A program made the translations under genes and the position numbers. From an uncultured Draconibacterium sp. (GTDB taxonomy: Bacteria; Bacteroidota; Bacteroidia; Bacteroidales; Prolixibacteraceae), in NCBI GenBank assembly GCA_947492175.1, contig CANLMQ010000050.1, positions 1 to 28,254 on the forward strand: 28,254 nt of DNA. The letters run 5' to 3'. A model generated the notes under the pieces. That model was not told the origin of the DNA. It ran no database searches and saw only the letters and a program-made list of their open reading frames with translations. The stretch's first letter is position 1; each line of letters begins with the position of its first letter. Shown here one piece after another: positions 16,707 through 24,147 of this stretch.

Positions 16707-16802
16707 ATGTCGGAAGCATTTGAAAACCCGGAGGGCAAGTTTTTCGAAAATGTAGGTATTTTGTTGGAGGGGGTTATGCCTTTTTATTGTCAACAGTTTT
16801 AA
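16707..16802 (+). pseudogene. Degraded partial copy of the 14686-14892 small ORF
   Basis: Reads MSEAFENPEGKFFENVGILL and continues to a stop after 31 codons. It matches MSEALENPEGLSFGNM of the small ORF, with near-identical DNA for about 27 bases (shared ATGTCGGAAGC, then TGAAAACCCGGAGGGC). In frame upstream there is a TGA, so the N-terminal half is lost or scrambled. Copies 1 and 2 flank the AlbA_2 gene. Confidence 0.6.
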
Positions 16803-17134
16803 AAATAAAGTACCATATTTTATAATCCGATATCTTTCGCAGGTACTCTGTTCTGTGTTCCATCCATCCTGCTACATTGTTTTTTCGTAATATCAATATT
16901 ACTTTTTTTCAGTTGTTTAGATATTAAGTTTTGTCTTAATGTAACAGATTAAAAGAAATCCCACCAATACTGAAGTGATTGTTGTTGACTGGATGGTTTA
17001 ATACTTTTAAACAGAACCAGCTTTAAAAAAACAGTTACTTTTAAAGAAACTTTTAATTAAATGCAACAACCATTTTATTCCCGAAAATTACGAAAAACTA
17101 TTTTTCCTTCCATAAATAATCTGATAATGAATGA

Positions 17135-17164
17135 TTTTTTGGGCTGCGGATGCTTCCCAAAAAA
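17135..17164. terminator. Hairpin with T-run and A-run arms
   Basis: TTTTTTGGG and CCCAAAAAA pair perfectly over 9 bp around a 12-nt loop, 79 bp before the 403-residue gene. The form suits a terminator, but no gene clearly ends before it. It may be a remnant, or part of the leader of the next gene. Confidence 0.4.
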
Positions 17165-17242
17165 CGAAGGAAGAAGACATAATATTTTACGGAAGTTTTT
17201 GGAGAAGAATATAGTATAGAAAATCCTATTAAATGTACTAAA

Positions 17243-18454
17243 ATGAAGGAGAATAAGAATAGAGAATCATTACTGAGTGACGTTGCAAAAAGAAAAATAA
17301 ATGTCTATTCCCCACTTAACTTTCCTTTCTTAGAAAACAAAATCATATACATTGAAGATAAATACAATGAGGCCTTAAATAAATTTATACTCGATAATTT
17401 TGACTGGCTGGAACAAAAAGCAAAGGATAAAGGCTGTAGTTTTATTTACTTTCCCAATTTATTAAACAGCGGCAATGTAACAGAATTTATTTCCGATTAC
17501 CTCTTGTATCACTATCCGCAAATTATTAGGGTAAATAAATTGCCGCTTGAAAGTGAAGACTATAAAGCAGCATCCTGGACAAAAGCCCTACTTGAACTGT
17601 TAAACCTGCCTGAGTTTAAAGCACCGGCGTTATTACGAAACCGGGGATTGAATCATGGTACCAATCAAAATGAATATTCATGTTATGCTCTGGAAACAGA
17701 TGATGACTTAACCATACAATTTGAAGGTTATTTTGAAAATATCCAACCAGCAAATGCTACTTCTGATATTCAAGTCATACTTGTTGACGACCTTGAGGAA
17801 TATCGAAATATGGGAGATCAGGATTTAATTGACATTGAATCATTAACAGCCGATGAATTATTTGAGGAAAATGCCAACCAGCTCACCGATGATGTAATTC
17901 AAAAGATTGAGTATCTCAAAAAGAATGAAGAATATTCCCTACTCGCAGAGGTTGCATTGCGTCTTTTCGATGGAAACAAAGCAAAGCTATTAAAGCATAT
18001 AGATTCTTCAGGAATAGTGAATACTGAAATAAAAACTGAGCCGGGGCGGTTGATTGTGGAATGGGATACCAAATACAACTTTCAAATTATTTTATCCGAT
18101 TATGGAAATAGGATTGTTGAAATGCCTCGCCTGCCCAAAGCGCTTTATTACTTTTTTCTCCGGCATCCAGAAGGTGTAATGTTAAACAATTTAGCACATT
18201 ATAAGGAAGAACTGTTTTTTATTTATAACCGCATCAGTAATTTGTCAGACAAAAGAGAAATCAGACAAAATATTGAAAGGCTGGTTGACCCATTGGATAA
18301 TTCCGTAAATGTGAACTGTTCGCGAATAAAAAATGCTTTCGTTAAACTAATAGACGACGAACTGGCCAGGAATTATTATATCACCGGGAAAAGAGGTGAA
18401 CCCAAAAGGGTAATTCTGCCGAAATCAAAAATTCAAATCATAAATAATTATTAA
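17243..18454 (+). CDS. Unknown 403-residue protein with a recurrent Bacteroidota C-terminal module
   Basis: I cannot name this protein. It has no signal peptide or membrane segment and should be cytoplasmic. The N-terminal part (about 1-130) is mixed alpha/beta with Trp and Tyr-rich stretches (FILDNFDWLEQKAKDKG). Residues about 175-235 are acidic. The C-terminal part, about 295-400, reads LPKALYYFFLRHPEGVMLNN, later FFIYNRIS, then VDPLDNSVNVNCSRIKNAFV and ARNYYITGKRGEPKR. I believe this C-terminal module recurs in Bacteroidota accessory proteins, possibly as a DNA- or RNA-binding helical module, but that is from memory and has no database name I can give. The gene is alone between two hairpin-rich intergenic regions in the cargo segment. 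Confidence 0.8.
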   Translation: MKENKNRESLLSDVAKRKINVYSPLNFPFLENKIIYIEDKYNEALNKFILDNFDWLEQKAKDKGCSFIYFPNLLNSGNVTEFISDYLLYHYPQIIRVNKLPLESEDYKAASWTKALLELLNLPEFKAPALLRNRGLNHGTNQNEYSCYALETDDDLTIQFEGYFENIQPANATSDIQVILVDDLEEYRNMGDQDLIDIESLTADELFEENANQLTDDVIQKIEYLKKNEEYSLLAEVALRLFDGNKAKLLKHIDSSGIVNTEIKTEPGRLIVEWDTKYNFQIILSDYGNRIVEMPRLPKALYYFFLRHPEGVMLNNLAHYKEELFFIYNRISNLSDKREIRQNIERLVDPLDNSVNVNCSRIKNAFVKLIDDELARNYYITGKRGEPKRVILPKSKIQIINNY

Positions 18455-18511
18455 CGGCTGCAAGGTTGCAGAGATTTCCTTATCAACCCAAGCCCGCTTA
18501 CTTTTATTGCT

Positions 18512-18612
18512 AGTTGCTTTATTACCTTCAGATAGAATGATATTGAGGCGTGGAGCAAAAAATGGAATTTACTGATTGTAAATGTCCGGGTAATAAAGCA
18601 GCTGTTCCACGC
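18512..18612 (+). promoter_or_regulatory. Interleaved inverted repeats: pseudoknot-like leader
   Basis: Arm A (18512-18526, AGTTGCTTTATTACC) pairs with A' (18589-18603) over 15 bp with one mismatch. Arm B (18548-18557, GCGTGGAGCA) pairs with B' (18603-18612, TGTTCCACGC) with one G-U-type mismatch. The order is A-B-A'-B', with A' and B' directly adjacent. That is the topology of an H-type RNA pseudoknot with stacked stems. It ends 27 nt before the ATG at 18640, so it could control that gene. Confidence 0.55.
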
Positions 18613-18639
18613 TTTCTTTTTAATTAAAATTTAAATGTT

Positions 18640-19164
18640 ATGAATAAACAACTGTTAATCGTAGTATTAGTGCTGTTTTCTTTCATGAGCAAAGCAGCAG
18701 ATGTAATTACACTGAACAACCAAATGGCATTCGAGGGTAAGGTGAAAAAGATTAAAGACTGCACGGTTAAATTTAAAATGGGCAGCGACATTTATGAAAT
18801 CCCTTCAGATGATATTTTTTCCGTACAGTTTGAAAATCCAAACGATAAAGTATTGCTGGCCTATCAAAAAATCAGTGATTCGGAAAAATGTTTGAAAGGT
18901 CGTAGCGATGCGGATATTTACCACGGGAAAGCCGGGCTGCATATCGCTCTGGGCGTATTGTTTGGGCCTTTTGCCGTAATTGGTGCAGCAGCAGGAAATC
19001 CAACTCCCGAAAAAGGGAAAGATACATATATAATGACCAAAAACCGGGAAATGTTCTCCGATCCGGCCTATCTTACTTGTTATAAGAAAAAAGCCAAAGG
19101 GCAGAATGTTGGCAATACAGCTCTTGGTTGGGCTGCATGGGTTTTGTTATTGCTGGCCGTTTAA
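18640..19164 (+). CDS. Small envelope protein, function unknown
   Basis: A 174-residue protein. The signal peptide is at about 1-19, ending FMSKAAD. A small beta-rich segment follows (ITLNNQMAFEGKVKKIKDCT and YEIPSDDIFSVQFEN), a pattern often seen at the start of Bacteroidota exported proteins of unknown role. A hydrophobic Gly/Ala-rich stretch at about 107-126 (IALGVLFGPFAVIGAAAG) and a C-terminal one (ALGWAAWVLLLLAV) suggest membrane anchoring. The gene stands alone and is preceded by the pseudoknot-like leader. It may be cargo that alters the cell envelope, but nothing in the sequence proves this. Confidence 0.75.
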   Translation: MNKQLLIVVLVLFSFMSKAADVITLNNQMAFEGKVKKIKDCTVKFKMGSDIYEIPSDDIFSVQFENPNDKVLLAYQKISDSEKCLKGRSDADIYHGKAGLHIALGVLFGPFAVIGAAAGNPTPEKGKDTYIMTKNREMFSDPAYLTCYKKKAKGQNVGNTALGWAAWVLLLLAV

Positions 19165-19464
19165 TTAAACAGAGAGTATAAAAGAATTTTGTTCTGTTAT
19201 TCTCGAAATGAAAATTTCGTTCTGAATCTTTTCCGGATATGTAGTGCGTGTAGGATTTATATTACGTATAGTGCTTCAGGGCTTAGAACCCTGACAGCGT
19301 TAGCAGTCCGAGGAAAGTAGTCTTTATCTTTTCCAAAGTTTCGGAACTTTGGGAAAGATGCACGCCCGGCAACCTGCCCAACAACACAGCATAAGTTTTT
19401 AACAATTGCCCGTTTTTGTGGTGGGGTTTTGTAAATTAGTTGCATTATTAAACCAAATACAATT
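19165..19464. other. Structured intergenic region ahead of the Ntn-hydrolase gene
   Basis: About 300 bp without a gene. It carries a 14-bp hairpin with TCGG loop (19327-19340 / 19345-19358, one mismatch), a smaller CAGGG/CCCTG hairpin near 19274-19290, and a GC-richer stretch CACGCCCGGCAACCTGCCCA just after. It looks like a conserved structured unit, but I cannot assign a class. No consensus promoter was found. Confidence 0.5.
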
Positions 19465-20259
19465 ATGACCTTAATTGCCGCCTGGATTACTGATGATTTT
19501 CGAATTGTTGCGTCGGATTCGAAAAGTCAAATAAAAAGAATTGATGATAATTTTGATTGTCAAAAAATATATAACTCCAATGAACTTGCAATTGGGATTT
19601 ACGGTAATCTATCGGAAGGTGACAGAAATTTGTTAAAGGAATATCTACAGATTAATCTTAACTATGATAAAGAAAAACTAATTAGTGACTTATCGTTAAT
19701 TCTTCCTGCAAGAACAAAAGGGATAAAAGAAATAGATTTTAAGAAAAATGGAATAACGCATCTTTTAATTGTTCCGAAAACAGAAGAACCTGAAATATTA
19801 TGTATAAAGAAAGGTTATAAACCTTTACGGAAAACGTTAAAAGACTACAAAGATATTAATCAGAAAGGATTGCCAAAGGCCTTATTTTTCAGTGAACAAC
19901 GAATTGAAGCTGGCAATATTGATTTTATGCATCAAAAGAACTTGGTTTCTCTCCTTGTTAAGTTAGAAAAGAAAAAATTAGAAGGAATAAAACTTGGATG
20001 GGCAATCAATGAAAATTCTGTAATAGATTCTAAATTAGAACTATTAATCAAATTATTTCAAATTGTAAGGAAGGATAAAAAATTGAATTGTAATGGAACA
20101 ATTGGTGGAGTGAAAGTTTATTTTGCTTACTCTGTTAATGGAATAGACTGGGAAAAGGGTAATTATGCTTTTGAAAGAAATGGAAAAGATCCAGATGTTT
20201 TGTTTCAGGAAGGGATGAATATTTTAAATGAATTACTTGATAAAACTGATAATGAATAG
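19465..20259 (+). CDS. Proteasome-like Ntn-hydrolase family protein
   Basis: A 264-residue protein that starts M-TLIAAWITDDFRIVASDS. Removal of Met1 would expose Thr as residue 1. Counting from that Thr, Asp is at 17 (IVASD) and Lys at 33 (DCQKIY). These are exactly the positions of the catalytic Thr1/Asp17/Lys33 triad of proteasome beta subunits and HslV. The following AIGIYGN matches the glycine-containing strand near position 45-47. No propeptide is present, as in HslV. The remainder (LPKALFFSEQRI, NGTIGGVKVYFAYSVNGIDW) is compatible with the four-layer fold but carries no further signature I can confirm. It leads an AT-rich gene cluster and overlaps the next ORF by 8 bp. Peptidase or amidase activity is inferred; substrate and partners are unknown. 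Confidence 0.78.
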   Translation: MTLIAAWITDDFRIVASDSKSQIKRIDDNFDCQKIYNSNELAIGIYGNLSEGDRNLLKEYLQINLNYDKEKLISDLSLILPARTKGIKEIDFKKNGITHLLIVPKTEEPEILCIKKGYKPLRKTLKDYKDINQKGLPKALFFSEQRIEAGNIDFMHQKNLVSLLVKLEKKKLEGIKLGWAINENSVIDSKLELLIKLFQIVRKDKKLNCNGTIGGVKVYFAYSVNGIDWEKGNYAFERNGKDPDVLFQEGMNILNELLDKTDNE

Positions 20260-20422
20260 GAGAAGAAAATCAGTTAATAGTGGTTCTGTTGGCAACGTAA
20301 CAGAATCAGGTTTTATAAAAGGTCGGTATGGTTGGGAGGCAGATGATTTGTCCTTGAATTTTGGAGTTGAAAATGAGATTATTGAGTTTAGTGCACGCTT
20401 TTCAATTTATAACAATAGCTAA
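20252..20422 (+). CDS. Small ORF overlapping the Ntn-hydrolase stop
   Basis: A 56-residue ORF whose ATG (20252) lies 8 bp inside the end of the Ntn-hydrolase gene, an arrangement typical of translational coupling. It has a basic start (MNRRRKSVNSG) and a strand-rich C-terminal half (WEADDLSLNFGV, IIEFSARFSIYNN). No family is recognised. It could be a small partner or regulator of the hydrolase, or a spurious frame. An in-frame ATG 24 bp further upstream is less likely. Confidence 0.4.
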   Translation: MNRRRKSVNSGSVGNVTESGFIKGRYGWEADDLSLNFGVENEIIEFSARFSIYNNS

Positions 20423-20499
20423 ATGTATTGTTTGTTGATATTGATATTTATTCAACGGATAACATCTATTGTTCTGATTTTTTTTAATACATTGGAATA

Positions 20500-21117
20500 A
20501 TGGGAAAAAGTACGATTTCATATTTTTTAATTTGTCAAGCTAAAAATTGTCTTGATATTGCAATTCAGTCAAAGGAGAAAAAAGATATTGAGTCCGAAGT
20601 ACAAAATTGCATAAACATTAGTCTTTTACTTGCAATTATTCTTGAAGGAGTAATTAATGATATTGCAGAGGTTAACCTTGACTCTTGGACTTGGAAAGAA
20701 TTAGAAAAAGCATCAATGCCTTTGAAATGGCGAATAATTTCGGGACTGAAAATAGCTTTTGACCCATCTCAAGAACCTTTACAAACGATCAATAAACTTT
20801 ACAAAATTCGAAATAAGATTGTCCATCCAAAACTGGAAGATATAGAGGATGATGTTTTGGCAATATCGGAAGCTGGGGAAATTAAACAGTTAATAAAAGA
20901 TTCAGATGTATTACCTGAAGGTGATTTGAAAATTTATATTGGCTTTGGAGATCGCATTAAAAATTTTAATGTGGATAATTCCTTAAAAGACTTTAAAATG
21001 GTTTTAAAAGCAATTACTGAGATTAAAAATATATTTCAAGTAAAAGAAAGTCTAGACTGGGCGGAAACGATTTATAGCGAGATTAAAGTTAAGAAGACTG
21101 ATAATTTTAAACTTTAA
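20500..21117 (+). CDS. HEPN-like protein, function unknown
   Basis: A 205-residue, mostly helical cytoplasmic protein. Residues 104-109 read RNKIVH, an R-x4-H motif in the context YKIRNKIVHPKLED. This is the form of the HEPN nuclease motif, where Arg and His form an RNase site at a dimer interface. An upstream long helix (INISLLLAIILEGVINDIAE) with an acidic residue is also usual for HEPN folds. HEPN proteins include toxins and abortive-infection RNases, but also non-catalytic members. The gene lies 77 bp after the small ORF and 8 bp before the next gene, so it is likely one transcript with both. Its activity is not shown by the sequence alone. Confidence 0.65.
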   Translation: MGKSTISYFLICQAKNCLDIAIQSKEKKDIESEVQNCINISLLLAIILEGVINDIAEVNLDSWTWKELEKASMPLKWRIISGLKIAFDPSQEPLQTINKLYKIRNKIVHPKLEDIEDDVLAISEAGEIKQLIKDSDVLPEGDLKIYIGFGDRIKNFNVDNSLKDFKMVLKAITEIKNIFQVKESLDWAETIYSEIKVKKTDNFKL

Positions 21118-21125
21118 AAATAATT

Positions 21126-21746
21126 ATGAATGATTTAAACCAAATGATTTTATTAGCTTCAGAAGGATTAGAAGCAAGAATGGATGGTGATGATGAAAGA
21201 GCATATCGTTTGTTAAAACTATTATTTCAAAATACAATTCCTAATGATATTTTAAGTTGTGATGCAGATTTCCTTTTCGGTAAATCTTTTTTGCAAATGC
21301 TTCATATAGATATACCAGATAATCTTAATGAGTTAAAGAAAATAACAGAACTTGGATTTTTTTTCCTGACAAAGTCTATTCTCCATGATACGAATAATCT
21401 TGACAAAATAAGTTCAAGAGCTTCTATCGTTTTGGAGAATGAAAAAACATATGTAACGATTGTAAAAGAAGCAATAGAATACAGTCTAGACAAAGAAGAT
21501 ATAAAAGATGACACCGTCATAGATCCTAATGATGCAGTACTTTTAATGCTACAATACGATTTTTATAAACTTGGAAGTTATTGTAACATTATTCCATCGT
21601 TTAGCCAAAAACATTATGAAATTACTAGAATGTATGGCAATGACCACTTTAATTACATAGCTCCAGATTTAAATATTTTAGGACTAGGAAAGAAAATCCA
21701 TCAAGGTTTGTATAGTTTTATTTTTTCTAAATGGTTTAAATCTTGA
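21126..21746 (+). CDS. Unknown protein downstream of the HEPN-like gene
   Basis: A 206-residue, AT-rich gene starting 8 bp after the HEPN-like stop, so the two are almost surely co-transcribed. The protein starts with a helix (MNDLNQMILLASEGLEARMD) that reads like a TPR-type pair continuing into ERAYRLLKLLFQ. A moderately hydrophobic stretch lies at about 88-105 (LGFFFLTKSIL). The C-terminus has aromatic residues (SFIFSKWFKS). I do not recognise a family. By position it may be a partner or antidote of the HEPN-like protein, which is inference only. Confidence 0.7.
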   Translation: MNDLNQMILLASEGLEARMDGDDERAYRLLKLLFQNTIPNDILSCDADFLFGKSFLQMLHIDIPDNLNELKKITELGFFFLTKSILHDTNNLDKISSRASIVLENEKTYVTIVKEAIEYSLDKEDIKDDTVIDPNDAVLLMLQYDFYKLGSYCNIIPSFSQKHYEITRMYGNDHFNYIAPDLNILGLGKKIHQGLYSFIFSKWFKS

Positions 21747-21860
21747 TTTTTCCCTACTTAACGAAATGAGATTGAAGAAAAAAAATAGGATTAAAGATTT
21801 GAATTTGATTAATGAAAATCAAATCAAGTTTTTAGAATGGCCTTGAAATAACTTATAACC

Positions 21861-23048
21861 ATGCTCACCCAACCCGCCTTCTACCATAAATACAAAAGCC
21901 TCCTAATCAATGTTTTTTCAAAAAACCACCCTTTTACCTGCCGGGAGCTTTCGGAGTTAAAGCAGGTGGTTAACTGGGATTTGGTTTCGGCCAATACAAA
22001 CATCAACTGGGATAGTGGTTTGTTGGCTTCGTTCTTGGAAAAACTGAACTGGAAAAAATTATCGGATAATGTTTCGGTAAAATGGTCAGAAGAAATCCTC
22101 GACCGTTTTTCGGATAAAATATACTGGCAGTCGTTTTATTTAAATTATTATTACCCTCTTTCGGCTGAGCTTATCCGAAAATATAAACACAAACTTCAAG
22201 TTGAAACTTTGCTGTTGAATGAATATATCAGTATTCCTACCGATGTGTTTGAGGAGATGATTAGTCTCGATCTGGCATGCGTAGAAGAATTTTCGCAGGC
22301 CGTAAACGTTAATTTTACCGAAAAACTGATTGAAAAATACGCCAACTTATGGGATTGGGAGATTTTAAGTTCTAATCCTGCAGTCCCGTTTACAGACAAC
22401 CTTATAAAAACGTTTTACCACAAATGGGATTTTGAAAGCATGGGTCGCAACAGGGGTCTTTATGATCGGCTCGATTTTATGGAGAAATACACTCCGATAG
22501 ATTACGAGTGGCTGAGCCGTAAAAAAGAAACGGGCTGGACGATTGAATTTATCGAACAATACAAAGATAAACTCGACTGGGAGCTTCTGAGTTGTAATAA
22601 ACACTTGCCCTGGAACGAGGAGTTTTTTAAACGGTATTTTGAGCGCTGGAACTTTTACCTGCTTTCGTCGAACGAAAACCTGCCCTGGACAGAAGAACTG
22701 GTGGAAGCCTATGAAGACATGTGGAATTGGTCGGATACCGGGCCGAACAGTTATTTTGGCTCGTTAAGCAAAAACAGCGGATTGCCCTGGTCGTACAACT
22801 TTATAAAGAAATACGCCCACCTTTGGACGTGGGGATTTTATTGGGAAAATGCATCATTTCGTTATACCGATTATGGCATGTCGCAGTTCATTTCCAAAGA
22901 ATGGTCGCCGGAACAGCTGTTCGAATTTGAGGAATATTACGATTGGGAGTTTATGGTGGATAACAATCAGGCACTATATTTCATTCTTTTTTCAAATATT
23001 GAAAAAGAGCAGGTTATTGATTTTGTTTCTTATATAGCTAAAGGTTAA
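21861..23048 (+). CDS. Trp-rich tandem-repeat protein, function unknown
   Basis: A 395-residue cytoplasmic-looking protein built almost wholly of about twelve repeats of 25-33 residues. Consensus: W-(S/T)-E-x-L-I-x-x-Y-x-x-K-(L/W)-x-W-x-x-L-S-x-N-x-x-(L/I)-P. Clear units are NINWDSGLLASFLEKLNWKK, NFTEKLIEKYANLWDWEILS, WTIEFIEQYKDKLDWELLSC, WNEEFFKRYFERWNFYLLSS and WTEELVEAYEDMWNWSD. The pattern predicts helix-rich solenoid repeats, probably for protein binding. I know no name for the repeat. Base composition is less AT-rich than the preceding cluster, suggesting separate origin. It converges on the mobilization genes, with 15 bp between stops. Confidence 0.85.
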   Translation: MLTQPAFYHKYKSLLINVFSKNHPFTCRELSELKQVVNWDLVSANTNINWDSGLLASFLEKLNWKKLSDNVSVKWSEEILDRFSDKIYWQSFYLNYYYPLSAELIRKYKHKLQVETLLLNEYISIPTDVFEEMISLDLACVEEFSQAVNVNFTEKLIEKYANLWDWEILSSNPAVPFTDNLIKTFYHKWDFESMGRNRGLYDRLDFMEKYTPIDYEWLSRKKETGWTIEFIEQYKDKLDWELLSCNKHLPWNEEFFKRYFERWNFYLLSSNENLPWTEELVEAYEDMWNWSDTGPNSYFGSLSKNSGLPWSYNFIKKYAHLWTWGFYWENASFRYTDYGMSQFISKEWSPEQLFEFEEYYDWEFMVDNNQALYFILFSNIEKEQVIDFVSYIAKG

Positions 23049-23063
23049 CAATGAAAAGTTAGA

Positions 23064-23348
23064 TTATAGAATCAATAGAACAGCCATTAAAACAATAATA
23101 AGTGCGGTTAAAATCAAAAACCACCTCGGAATAACAACACTCTTTTCCAATTTCCGTTTATGATCCTCCAGAAGCTGTTCCAGCTTGCCTGTGTCCACAC
23201 CAATTTTAATTTTTGTTGTTTTAAGGGCATGCAACTGTCTGGCAATTTCAGGAGCAATCTCATTTATATTCTGAGTAGTTTGTTTGAGTGTTTCAATTTC
23301 GGAGGTTAAAATCTCCAGTAATTTTTGTTGCGATAAATTTTTTCTCAT
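23064..23348 (-). CDS. Small coiled-coil protein with C-terminal membrane anchor (mobilization operon)
   Basis: A 94-residue protein 4 bp after the relaxase stop, so in the same operon. Residues about 5-70 are helical with heptad-like spacing (LEILTSEIETLKQTTQNINE, GKLEQLLEDHKRKLEKS). Residues about 73-94 form a membrane segment (WFLILTALIIVLMAVLLIL). Small genes of this layout often follow relaxase genes in Bacteroidota mobilizable elements. It may tether the relaxosome to the inner membrane or to the coupling protein of a helper element. That role is inferred. Confidence 0.75.
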   Translation of the reverse strand: MRKNLSQQKLLEILTSEIETLKQTTQNINEIAPEIARQLHALKTTKIKIGVDTGKLEQLLEDHKRKLEKSVVIPRWFLILTALIIVLMAVLLIL

Positions 23349-23352
23349 GGTA

Positions 23353-24147
23353 TTAAAAGCTTATTCCAAAATCCCTTGAAGGACGGTTTTGTTGTTCTTG
23401 TTTTCTTTGTTTTTCTCGTTCAGCACGGTACATCATTTCATAATTATGCAGAATCTGTATTTGCAGATTGGCAGCACTAAACTCACGGCCAACACTACTG
23501 CCTTTAATGGTTTCCTCTCCAATCTGGAATTTCAATCCAACAACTTTTCCATCAGAGGCAATTCTCCTGTGAGTTTGGATTCCATACTCTTCCATCAATT
23601 GGGCATAATCATTAATGTCTCGGGGCATTACTGTCAAAACCCGTTGGTGGGCTTCTTTAATATAGCTCCCCAGTCGTTGCTCATTTTGCTGCTGAATTTC
23701 TTTGGCGGTAGTAAATCCCCATTCTTTAGCCACACTTTCAGCAATACGCTGCGCCTTTTTGCTGATAAAGTGATCCTTGTACGCTTTTCCGTCAAAATCA
23801 ATACGGTTGACGAAAATATGCAGGTGCTTGTGTTTCTCATCGGTATGCAGAAAAGATATAAACTGATGGTCGTCCAATTTCATGCGCTTTAGAAAGTCTC
23901 CGGCCAGTTTTGCAAAATCAGCATTGCTAAGTTTATCACCGTCAGGAATGGATGGACTCAGCACCATTGAAAATGTATTCTTCTGGCACTTGGAATTCAG
24001 GTTCTGAAAGATCCTGAACTCCGTTGCAATTTCCCTGGGCGTTACGCCTGCAACTTTATTCCGGCAGATCTCCTTGGCTCCGGGCTTTTTCATGGCGTAA
24101 TTGACAGCATTAACCGTATGTGAGATACTTTTTGCCTTGCTGATCAT
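23353..24147 (-). CDS. Relaxase / mobilization nuclease (MOBP-like)
   Basis: A 264-residue relaxase that would nick the element at oriT and lead transfer. The His-rich metal site is H101-T-D-E-K-H106-K-H108-L-H110 followed by IFVNRIDFDG, the classic relaxase motif III (HxDxxHxHxHxxxNR). Tyr17 in HTVNAVNYAMKKPG is the best candidate for the catalytic tyrosine of motif I. The C-terminal third is a basic, helical tail (REKQRKQEQQNRPSRDF). Its start codon overlaps the stop of the MobC-like gene by 4 bp (ATGA), showing tight coupling. Size is at the small end for the family but typical of Bacteroidota mobilizable elements. Confidence 0.93.
   Translation of the reverse strand: MISKAKSISHTVNAVNYAMKKPGAKEICRNKVAGVTPREIATEFRIFQNLNSKCQKNTFSMVLSPSIPDGDKLSNADFAKLAGDFLKRMKLDDHQFISFLHTDEKHKHLHIFVNRIDFDGKAYKDHFISKKAQRIAESVAKEWGFTTAKEIQQQNEQRLGSYIKEAHQRVLTVMPRDINDYAQLMEEYGIQTHRRIASDGKVVGLKFQIGEETIKGSSVGREFSAANLQIQILHNYEMMYRAEREKQRKQEQQNRPSRDFGISF

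Larger units (their letters stand above)
16567..17242. other. Intergenic region between divergent genes
   Basis: About 675 bp separate the minus-strand AlbA_2 gene from the plus-strand 403-residue gene. It holds the palindrome at the AlbA_2 start, the broken copy of the small ORF (16707-16802) and a hairpin at 17135-17164. The rest is AT-rich, with no further ORF that I would defend. Confidence 0.6.

Noticed and set aside
19376..19382. GCCCAAC as an integron attC core (RYYYAAC)
   Set aside because: No matching GTTRRRY partner lies at a suitable distance and no integron integrase is present.
19257..19445. 62-codon minus-strand frame in the structured intergenic region
   Set aside because: It is read through strong hairpins and has no recognisable protein features.
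23389..23892. 167-codon plus-strand frame
   Set aside because: It lies wholly antisense to the relaxase, whose motifs and operon overlap are clear.
24058..24066. Frameshift or truncation of the small relaxase
   Set aside because: Motifs I and III, a continuous frame, the 4-bp overlap with mobC and the following gene indicate an intact short relaxase.
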